Below are positions 1 to 5,373 of a DNA stretch of 8,329 nucleotides, in pieces. This DNA is from Actinomycetales bacterium (GTDB lineage: Bacteria; Actinomycetota; Actinomycetes; Actinomycetales; Actinomycetaceae). The first letter of the stretch is position 1. The number at the start of each line of letters is the position of its first letter. The DNA is taken from contig JAAZBW010000166.1 of the NCBI GenBank assembly GCA_012513625.1, positions 1-8,329 of the forward strand, read 5' to 3'. The notes beneath the pieces were generated by a model that did no database searches, had not been told where the DNA came from, and was given only the letters and a program-made list of their open reading frames with translations. The position numbers and the translations under genes were made by a program.

Positions 1-1199
1 TGACGCGGGAGTACTACTTCAACGACCACGGTGCGCAGATCGACCGCTTCGTGCGTTCGCTAATCGCCCGCGCGCGGAACGAGGAGCCGCCGGAGGACGG
101 CTACGCCGGGGAGTACATCACCGAGATCGCGAACCGGGTGCTCGAAGCCCGCGCCGCCGGCGGCGCCCAGGACCCGCGCCTCCTCCCGAGCGATGAGGAG
201 GCGGAGGTCTTCCGCAGCCTCGGCGTGGGATTCATGTTCGAGGAGATCCGGCAGAAGCTCTCCGAATTCGGGGTGGAATTCGACGTGTACTTCCACGAGG
301 ACACGCTGCACGAGTCGGGCGCGGTCGCGAAGGCACTCGAGGTGCTGAGCGAGCGCGGCCACGTGTTCGAGGATGGGGGCGCCACCTGGGTCCGCACCAC
401 CGAGTTCGGGGATGACAAGGACCGCGTGGTCATCAAGTCGGACGGCGAGGCTGCCTACTTCGCGGGCGATGTGGCCTACTACCTCGACAAGCGTGAGAGG
501 GGCGCCGATCACGTGATCATCATGCTCGGCGCGGACCACCACGGGTACGTGGGCCGGATGTACGCGATGGCCCGTGCCTTCGGAGACACGGCGGGTGCGG
601 GCCAGAACCTCGAGATTCTCATCGGCCAGCTCGTGAACCTCGTGCGTGACGGCCAGCCCGTGCGGATGTCCAAGCGCGCCGGCACGGTGCTCACCCTGGA
701 TGATCTGGTGGACGCCGTGGGAGTGGACGCTGCGCGCTACTCGCTCTCCCGCGCCTCGGTGGACACCACCCTCCAGATCGACCTGGACCTCATCACCTCC
801 CGCACGAACGAGAACCCCGTCTTCTACGTCCAGTACGCCCACGCCCGCACCCGGGCCGTGGCCAGGAACGCGGACGAGCACGCCGTGCGCCGTGCGGACG
901 CGTTCGTGCCGGCCCTGCTCAACGACGTCTCCGAGACCGAGTTGCTCGGCAAGCTCGCTGAGTTCCCGGGGATCGTCACGATTGCCGCACAGATGCGCGA
1001 GCCGCACCGCGTGGCCCGCTACCTGGAGGAGCTCGCGGGCGCCTACCACACGCGGTACGACCGCTGCCGGGTCACCCCGCGCGCGGACGAGCCGGTGGAC
1101 GACGCGCACCGCACCCGCCTCTGGATCAACGACGCCGTGGCGCAGGTGATCCGCAACGGCCTCGGCCTGCTCGGCGTGGGCGCGCCGGACCGGATGTAG
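1..1199 (+). CDS. argS: Arginyl-tRNA synthetase, 5'-truncated by the window edge
   Basis: Class Ia aminoacyl-tRNA synthetase that charges tRNA-Arg with arginine in the cytoplasm. The frame is open from the window edge (first full codon at 3) to the TAG at 1197-1199, giving 398 residues of a protein usually near 550. The N-terminal domain and the HIGH signature are therefore outside. Visible family marks are EYYFNDHGAQIDRF near the start, LGADHHGY at 525-548, the KMSKS-equivalent loop MSKRAGT starting at 666, and NPVFYVQYAHART from 813, which opens the helical anticodon-binding domain. The end, LLGVGAPDRM, is the usual C-terminus, so the 3' end is intact. An internal GTG at 51 is not the start because the upstream codons also match the family. 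lysA follows after 15 bases, so the two are probably co-transcribed. Confidence 0.97.
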   Translation, partial: TREYYFNDHGAQIDRFVRSLIARARNEEPPEDGYAGEYITEIANRVLEARAAGGAQDPRLLPSDEEAEVFRSLGVGFMFEEIRQKLSEFGVEFDVYFHEDTLHESGAVAKALEVLSERGHVFEDGGATWVRTTEFGDDKDRVVIKSDGEAAYFAGDVAYYLDKRERGADHVIIMLGADHHGYVGRMYAMARAFGDTAGAGQNLEILIGQLVNLVRDGQPVRMSKRAGTVLTLDDLVDAVGVDAARYSLSRASVDTTLQIDLDLITSRTNENPVFYVQYAHARTRAVARNADEHAVRRADAFVPALLNDVSETELLGKLAEFPGIVTIAAQMREPHRVARYLEELAGAYHTRYDRCRVTPRADEPVDDAHRTRLWINDAVAQVIRNGLGLLGVGAPDRM

Positions 1200-1200
1200 G

Positions 1201-1207
1201 GGAGGGG
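1201..1207 (+). promoter_or_regulatory. Shine-Dalgarno site of lysA
   Basis: GGAGGGG lies 7 bases before the GTG at 1215, directly after the argS stop. It is the main support for choosing 1215 rather than the later in-frame GTG at 1464. Confidence 0.75.
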
Positions 1208-1214
1208 ACCAGCC

Positions 1215-2741
1215 GTGACCCGCCAACTCCACGACGACGACGACGCTTCCGCCGCGCTCGCCACCCCCGGCGCCTCGCCGAGCCTTGAGCCCGCCGGCGC
1301 CGCGCCGGGTCCCGAGTTCGCCGGTGCCTTCGGTACGGCGCCCGAGTTCGCCGGCGCCTCCGGTACGGCGCCCGGATCGCGGGACGCGCAGGCCCCCAAC
1401 CCGTGGCCCGCCACGTGGGTCCCCGCGCGGGGGGAGGAGCCCGGGAGGATCGGTGGGCGAGCAGTGACGGGGCTGGCACGGGACTACGGGACCCCCGTTT
1501 TCGTCGTCGACCTTGCCGAACTGACCGGCCGGATGGACGCGTGGGTGCAGGGCGCGGCCGCGGCGTTCGCGCCGGAGCACGGGCTCGCGGGGGCGGATGT
1601 GTACTACGCCTCGAAGGCGTTCACGTGCACGGCGATCATCCGCCTCGCCCGCGCGCACGGGATGCGCGTGGACGTGGCGAGCGGAGGCGAACTTGCGGTG
1701 GCGCTCGCGGCAGGGATGCCCGGGGAGCACATAGGGCTGCACGGGAACAACAAGTCGGAGGCGGAGCTGCGTGCGGCGCTCGAGGCGGGTGTAGGGCGGA
1801 TCGTGGCGGACTCGCTCTCCGAGATCGAGCTGCTGGAGTCCCTCGCGGCCGAGCGGGGCGATGAGTCCGTCCCGGTGTTCCTCCGTGTCACCACCGGCGT
1901 CCACGCCGGAGCCAACGAGTACGTCTCCACCGCGCACGAGGACCAGAAGTTCGGCCTCTCCGCTGCCTCGGGCGCCGCGATGGAGGCCGCCCGCGCCGTG
2001 GTGGCCGCGCCACACCTCCGGCTCGCTGGCCTGCACATGCACATCGGCTCCCAGATCTTCGGCCCCGAGGGTCACGAGGTCTCCGCCCGCGCGCTCCTGC
2101 GCCTGCGCTCGGAGATCGCCGTGGAAACCGGCGTGCTCGTGGACGAGGTGGACCTGGGCGGCGGCTTCGGCGTCACGTACGTTGACGAGGCACCCATGGC
2201 CATACGGGAGATGATCGCCGCGCTCGCGGCCGCCGTGCGCGAGGAGTGCACGGAGCGGGGCGCCGCGCCCCCGCGGATCTCCTTCGAGCCGGGCCGGAGT
2301 GTGGTGGGGCCCGCCATGGTCACGCTCTATTCGGTGGGCACCACCAAGGAGGTGACCGTGGACGGCGGCGTGCGCTGGTACGTGGCCTTCGACGGCGGCA
2401 TGACGGACAACGTGCTGCGCCCCATGCTCTACGGCTCCGAGTACGTGGCGGCCCCCGCCTCGCGGGATCCCGGGGGATCCCCGCGCCGCAGCAGGCTCGT
2501 GGGCAAGCACTGCGAATCGGGGGACATCATGATCCGCGACCTGGAGCTGCCCTCCGGCCTCTCTCGCGGCGACATCCTGGCAATCCCTGCTACCGGCGCC
2601 TACGGCCGCTCCATGGCGGGCAACTACAACATGCTGACCCGGCCGGCCGTCGTCGCTGTGGCGGAGGGCCGCGAGCCGGAGGTGTGGCTCCGCCGTGAGA
2701 CGATCGACGACCTCCTGATCCTCGATCCCGGCGCACGCTAG
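1215..2741 (+). CDS. lysA: Diaminopimelate decarboxylase with N-terminal low-complexity extension
   Basis: PLP-dependent fold-type III decarboxylase that converts meso-diaminopimelate to lysine, the last step of lysine synthesis. It has 508 residues from GTG 1215, longer than the usual 420-470. Lys134 in YYASKAF (codon 1614-1616) should hold the PLP. HIGSQ (276-280), GGGFG (315-319) and EPGRS (358-362) are PLP-phosphate and barrel motifs. Cys433 in KHCESGD and Tyr463 in GAYGRSMAGNYN are active-site residues given by the partner subunit in family structures. Residues about 10-60 are rich in Ala, Pro and Gly, include a 30-bp tandem repeat, and have no counterpart I recognise; family similarity begins near NPWPATWV (62-69). 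A GTG at 1464 would remove the extension and leave 425 residues, but it has a poorer ribosome site. A DPGGSP loop near residue 418 comes from two close GGGATCCC copies (2464-2471, 2474-2481). Confidence 0.95.
   Translation: MTRQLHDDDDASAALATPGASPSLEPAGAAPGPEFAGAFGTAPEFAGASGTAPGSRDAQAPNPWPATWVPARGEEPGRIGGRAVTGLARDYGTPVFVVDLAELTGRMDAWVQGAAAAFAPEHGLAGADVYYASKAFTCTAIIRLARAHGMRVDVASGGELAVALAAGMPGEHIGLHGNNKSEAELRAALEAGVGRIVADSLSEIELLESLAAERGDESVPVFLRVTTGVHAGANEYVSTAHEDQKFGLSAASGAAMEAARAVVAAPHLRLAGLHMHIGSQIFGPEGHEVSARALLRLRSEIAVETGVLVDEVDLGGGFGVTYVDEAPMAIREMIAALAAAVREECTERGAAPPRISFEPGRSVVGPAMVTLYSVGTTKEVTVDGGVRWYVAFDGGMTDNVLRPMLYGSEYVAAPASRDPGGSPRRSRLVGKHCESGDIMIRDLELPSGLSRGDILAIPATGAYGRSMAGNYNMLTRPAVVAVAEGREPEVWLRRETIDDLLILDPGAR
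1311..1370 (+). repeat. 30-bp tandem repeat inside the lysA 5' coding region
   Basis: Two adjacent 30-base copies (1311-1340 and 1341-1370) differ at only two positions (1325/1355 and 1330/1360). Each encodes a PEFAGA-type decapeptide ending in GTA. The copy number keeps the frame. It lies in the part of LysA that has no family counterpart. Confidence 0.9.
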
Positions 2742-2755
2742 CCCCACGGCGGGGC
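2741..2755 (+). other. Short hairpin at the lysA stop
   Basis: GCCCC (2741-2745) can pair with GGGGC (2751-2755) over a 5-base loop, starting on the last base of the lysA stop. There is no T tract behind it, so it is at most a weak pause or 3'-end protector and may be chance in GC-rich DNA. Confidence 0.25.
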
Positions 2756-2774
2756 GGGTGCTCCCGTCCGCCAG

Positions 2775-2803
2775 GAGTGCTCGGCCTCGGGCCCGGGATT
2801 TCC
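2775..2803 (+). repeat. Segment shared with the flanks of the rho downstream array
   Basis: GAGTGCTCGGCC followed by CGGGCCCG and ATTTCC also occurs, in the same order and with only two short indels, around the tandem array behind rho (7465-7488 plus 7690-7702). Both copies sit a short distance after a stop codon (lysA, rho). No coding role is visible here. Confidence 0.5.
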
Positions 2804-2816
2804 AGGGCGGCTCATC

Positions 2817-2843
2817 ATGACAACGGCAGTTGCCTCCGAGTGA
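2817..2843 (+). other. Possible 8-codon leader peptide before hom
   Basis: ATG 2817 to TGA 2841-2843 would encode MTTAVASE, with two Thr codons (ACA ACG) right after the start. AGGG at 2804-2807 could serve as a weak ribosome site. The frame overlaps the 5' arm of the inverted repeat at 2825-2888, a layout like amino-acid attenuators, and threonine is the end product of the next genes. Two Thr codons is few for such a leader, and ORFs this short arise often by chance. Confidence 0.2.
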
Positions 2844-2888
2844 TGCGCGAAAATGGCCTCCGCCGCACCGTTCTCGGAGGCAACTGTC
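2825..2888 (+). repeat. Long inverted repeat in the lysA-hom gap
   Basis: CAGTTGCCTCCGAG (2827-2840) and its exact reverse complement (2873-2886) are 32 bases apart. The stem grows to 16 pairs (2825-2840 with 2873-2888) if one G-U pair is allowed. There is no T run behind it, so it does not look like a simple terminator. It could be an RNA switch element or a protein site. Confidence 0.8.
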
Positions 2889-2893
2889 AGGTT

Positions 2894-2912
2894 CGCCGGT
2901 TGCCAACCGGCG
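2894..2912 (+). repeat. Compact 8-bp hairpin before hom
   Basis: CGCCGGTT (2894-2901) pairs with AACCGGCG (2905-2912) across a 3-base GCC loop. Its GTTGCC (2899-2904) could instead pair with GGCAAC (2879-2884), the 3' arm of the preceding inverted repeat, so the two structures can compete. No T tract follows. Confidence 0.6.
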
Positions 2913-2977
2913 GGAACCCGAGCCGCGCCGCCCGCCCGGCCCAGTGGACGCCCGGCCGGCGGAACCGCGCCGCCCGC

Positions 2978-2983
2978 TAGCAT
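2978..2983 (+). promoter_or_regulatory. Putative -10 element for a leaderless hom transcript
   Basis: TAGCAT fits the actinobacterial TAnnnT -10 pattern and ends 7 bases before the hom ATG, so transcription would begin at or next to 2991. No clear -35 box is seen about 17 bases upstream. Leaderless mRNAs are common in this phylum. AGGAG at 2985-2989 leaves only one base before ATG 2991, too close to act as its ribosome site. Confidence 0.45.
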
Positions 2984-2990
2984 CAGGAGC

Positions 2991-4268
2991 ATGTCTTCAG
3001 TGCGTGTTGCAGTGCTCGGTGCGGGCACGGTCGGTTCCCAGGTCATCCGCCTCCTCCAGGAGAGCGCGGACGATTTTGCGGCGCGGGCCGGCGCCCCGAT
3101 CGAGCTGGTCGGTATCGGCGTGAGCTCGATTGAGAAGGAACGCGAACCCTGGATCGACCGCAGCCTCCTCACCACGGACCTCGCCGGCCTCACCACGTCC
3201 GCACAGATCGTGATTGAACTGATAGGCGGCATCGATCCCGCTCGTGACCTGGTGCTCTCGGCACTGAATGCCGGCGCCACCGTGGTTACGGGCAACAAGG
3301 CGCTGCTCGCCTCGCACGGGCCGGAGCTGTTCGAAGCGGCTGCGGCCTCCGGCGCGGACCTCTACTACGAGGCGGCCGTGGCAGGCGCCGTGCCGGTGGT
3401 CTATGCGCTGCGCGAGTCGCTCGCGGGGGACACGGTCACCCGCGTGCTCGGAATCGTGAACGGCACCACCAACTACATCCTCGATGAGATGGCCACCAAG
3501 GGCCTCGCCTTCGAGTCGGCGCTCGCGGACGCCCAGCGCCTCGGCTTCGCGGAGGCGGATCCCACCGCGGACGTGGACGGGCACGATGCCGCCGCGAAGG
3601 CCGCGCTCCTCGCCTCGCTCGCGTTCCACACGCGGGTGGCGATCGAGGACGTGGACACGGAGGGCATCCGGAGCGTCACCGCAGAGGACATCGAACTCGC
3701 GGAGTCTGCCGGTTACACCCTGAAGCTGCTTGCCATCGCAGATCGGCTCGCGGGCGGCGTCTCCGTGCGGGTCTCGCCCACGCTCGTGCCGCACGCCCAC
3801 CCGCTCGCCGCCGTGCGCGGCTCCTTCAACGCCGTGGTGGTGGAGGCGGAGGCCGCGGACCGGCTCATGTTCTACGGCCGCGGCGCGGGCGGCGCCCCCA
3901 CAGCCTCCGCCGTGCTCTCCGACGTGGTGGCGGCAGCCTCCCACAAGGTGCGCGGCGGCAACGCTCCGCGCGAGTCCGCGTACGCCGCACTGCCCGTGCT
4001 CGGCCCTGAGGATGCGCTCACGGCCCAGCAGATCCGCCTCCGGGTTTCGGACGAGCCGGGCGTGCTCGCCACCGTGGCCGGCGCGTTCGCCGCGCACGGC
4101 ATCTCCATCGAGTCGGTCCGCCAACTGGCTGCCGAGAACGGGGACGCCGCCCTCTCCATCGTCACCCACGTGGCCCGTGCCGCAGCCCTCGCCGCCACCG
4201 TCTCGGACCTCGAGGCCGCCGCCAGTGTGCGCGAGGTCGTCTCCGTCCTCCCGGTGGAATCGGCGTGA
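2991..4268 (+). CDS. hom: Homoserine dehydrogenase with C-terminal ACT domain
   Basis: NAD(P)H-dependent reduction of aspartate semialdehyde to homoserine, the branch point towards threonine and methionine. It has 425 residues, normal for the monofunctional enzyme. The N-terminal Rossmann fold shows GAGTVG (10-15). GNKALLA with Lys103, NGTTNYIL (157-164) and ADPTADVDGHDAAAK with Asp199 and Lys203 are the substrate-binding and catalytic motifs. An ACT domain from about residue 349 (IRLRVSDEPGVLATVAGAF) to the end suggests feedback control by threonine. ATG 2991 is chosen because family similarity starts at once (SSVRVAVLGAGTVG). An in-frame ATG at 2853 would add 46 unrelated Pro/Ala-rich residues, and GTG 3000, 10 bases after AGGAG, is a close alternative. 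The stop overlaps the thrB start by 4 bases, implying translational coupling. thrC is not between them. Confidence 0.96.
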   Translation: MSSVRVAVLGAGTVGSQVIRLLQESADDFAARAGAPIELVGIGVSSIEKEREPWIDRSLLTTDLAGLTTSAQIVIELIGGIDPARDLVLSALNAGATVVTGNKALLASHGPELFEAAAASGADLYYEAAVAGAVPVVYALRESLAGDTVTRVLGIVNGTTNYILDEMATKGLAFESALADAQRLGFAEADPTADVDGHDAAAKAALLASLAFHTRVAIEDVDTEGIRSVTAEDIELAESAGYTLKLLAIADRLAGGVSVRVSPTLVPHAHPLAAVRGSFNAVVVEAEAADRLMFYGRGAGGAPTASAVLSDVVAAASHKVRGGNAPRESAYAALPVLGPEDALTAQQIRLRVSDEPGVLATVAGAFAAHGISIESVRQLAAENGDAALSIVTHVARAAALAATVSDLEAAASVREVVSVLPVESA

Positions 4269-5161
4269 GCCGGATCATTTCCGACGGCGTCACGCTCACC
4301 GTCCCTGCCACCTCGGCCAATCTGGGCGCGGGTTTCGACTCGCTCGGGATGGCGCTCGAGCTGCGGGACCGGGTGATCGTGCGCGCGGTGGCGGGGGAGA
4401 CGCGCGTTGTGGTGCGCGGTGAGGGAGCCGAGACGGTTGGCTTCGGCGAGAACCACCTCGTGGTGCGCGCCATCCGGATCGGTCTCGAGTACGTGGGCGC
4501 GCCCCAGATCGGTATCGATCTCGTGTGCCACAACTCGATCCCGCACGCCCGCGGGCTCGGCTCCTCGGCGGCCGCGGCCGTGGTGGGGCTCGTGGCCGCG
4601 CGCGAGCTCGTCTCGGAGCCGGGCGAGTTGGACGACCAGACGATCCTTCAGCTCGCCACCGACCTCGAGGGCCACCCGGACAATGCCGCTCCTGCGCTCT
4701 TCGGGGGTGCCCGGCTCGCATGGATGGACGAGGGCCGGGCCCGCGCGCTCCCGCTCGAGGTGGCAGACTCGGTGGCCCCCGTGGCGCTGATCCCGCCCAC
4801 CACCGCATCCACCTCCGGGGCGCGCGCCGCGCTCCCGCGCACGGTGCCCCATGCAGACGCGGTGTTCAACGTGCAGCGTTCCGCCCTGATGGTGGAGGCC
4901 CTGCGGCGGGGGGAACCGGAACTCCTGTTCACCGCCACGGACGACCGGCTGCACCAGCCCTACCGCGCGGAGGTGATGGCCGAGTCCCTGGAGCTCGTGG
5001 CCTCGCTCCGCTCCCGGGGGATCCCGGCAGCCCTCTCCGGCGCCGGGCCCACGGTCCTCGCCTTTTCCCGTCCGGACGATGCCCTCACCGCAGCGCTCGT
5101 GCGGCACGGCTGGAAGGTGCTGGCGCTCCCGCTCGCACGGGAGGGTGTCCGCCGCGTCTGA
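4265..5161 (+). CDS. thrB: Homoserine kinase (GHMP family)
   Basis: ATP-dependent phosphorylation of homoserine to O-phosphohomoserine, the substrate of threonine synthase. It has 298 residues, the usual size. GHMP-kinase motifs appear in order: PATSANLGAGFDSLG (14-28), the ATP loop PHARGLGSSAAA (93-104), EGHPDN (135-140), and the C-terminal glycine motif LSGAGPTVLAF (257-267). The GTG at 4265 overlaps the hom stop as GTGA, and GGTGGA at 4253-4258 lies 6 bases upstream as a possible ribosome site. Coupled translation with hom would keep the two enzymes in step. The next enzyme gene, thrC, is not in the window and must lie elsewhere or be replaced. No key motif is missing. Confidence 0.96.
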   Translation: MSRIISDGVTLTVPATSANLGAGFDSLGMALELRDRVIVRAVAGETRVVVRGEGAETVGFGENHLVVRAIRIGLEYVGAPQIGIDLVCHNSIPHARGLGSSAAAAVVGLVAARELVSEPGELDDQTILQLATDLEGHPDNAAPALFGGARLAWMDEGRARALPLEVADSVAPVALIPPTTASTSGARAALPRTVPHADAVFNVQRSALMVEALRRGEPELLFTATDDRLHQPYRAEVMAESLELVASLRSRGIPAALSGAGPTVLAFSRPDDALTAALVRHGWKVLALPLAREGVRRV

Positions 5162-5174
5162 TCCCGAGGATCCC

Positions 5175-5189
5175 GGACGGCTCCCGTCC
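5175..5189 (+). terminator. Hairpin after thrB, weak terminator candidate
   Basis: GGACGG (5175-5180) and CCGTCC (5184-5189) form a perfect 6-bp stem with a CTC loop, 13 bases after the thrB stop. No T tract follows directly, so termination may be inefficient or Rho-dependent. A T-containing stretch (GTTTTGAC) comes about 24 bases later but belongs to the rho promoter. Confidence 0.4.
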
Positions 5190-5215
5190 ACAGGAATGAC
5201 CATTTGGGGCGGGTT

Positions 5216-5246
5216 TTGACGGACTCATCCGCGCGGCTGATATGCT
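5216..5246 (+). promoter_or_regulatory. Likely rho promoter
   Basis: TTGACG (5216-5221) matches a housekeeping-sigma -35 box. TATGCT (5241-5246) is a TAnnnT -10 with a rather long 19-base spacer; GATATG (5239-5244) gives the standard 17 but fits the consensus less well. A start near 5253 would leave a leader of about 120 bases. GCTGA/TCAGC (5236-5240, 5250-5254) form a short inverted repeat around the -10. Confidence 0.6.
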
Positions 5247-5252
5247 GCTTCA

Positions 5253-5373
5253 GCACGCACGGTCGAGAGCGACCGCATCTGAGAGTGCATCAGCGTTTCT
5301 AGCCCTACGGGCAAGCGGCATTCCCACGTGCAGAACATTCACTTCAGGTCACCTGACCGAAGGAAGGAATCTC
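5253..5373 (+). promoter_or_regulatory. Structured rho 5' leader
   Basis: The long leader inferred from the promoter contains a 6-bp hairpin CGGTCG-AGAG-CGACCG (5260-5275), a small GCCC/GGGC hairpin (5302-5312) and GGTCA/TGACC (5347-5358) ending just before the ribosome site. rho is known to control itself through its leader in E. coli. Here such control is only inferred. A 5-codon frame (GTG 5285 to TAG 5302) also exists but is unsupported. Confidence 0.4.
5361..5367 (+). promoter_or_regulatory. Shine-Dalgarno site of rho
   Basis: AGGAAGG lies 6 bases before GTG 5374 and decides this start over the in-frame ATG at 5242, which falls inside the promoter's -10 region. Confidence 0.8.

Noticed and set aside
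2464..2481. Two GGGATCCC copies in lysA as an insertion scar
   Set aside because: They are in frame in a loop that is variable in the family, with no target duplication beyond 8 bases; probably ordinary variation.
60..2906. Very long open frame on the - strand opposite argS and lysA (948 codons)
   Set aside because: It covers two well-recognised + strand genes, its product is His/Gly/Arg-rich without any family motif, and such antisense frames are common in GC-rich DNA.
2853..2990. Upstream in-frame ATG for hom
   Set aside because: It would add 46 Pro/Ala/Gly-rich residues with no family match, starts within the loop of the inverted repeat, and lacks a ribosome site; similarity starts exactly at 2991.
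5242..5373. Upstream in-frame ATG for rho
   Set aside because: The ATG lies inside the -10 region of the likely promoter, and the 44 extra residues match nothing, whereas GTG 5374 has a good ribosome site.
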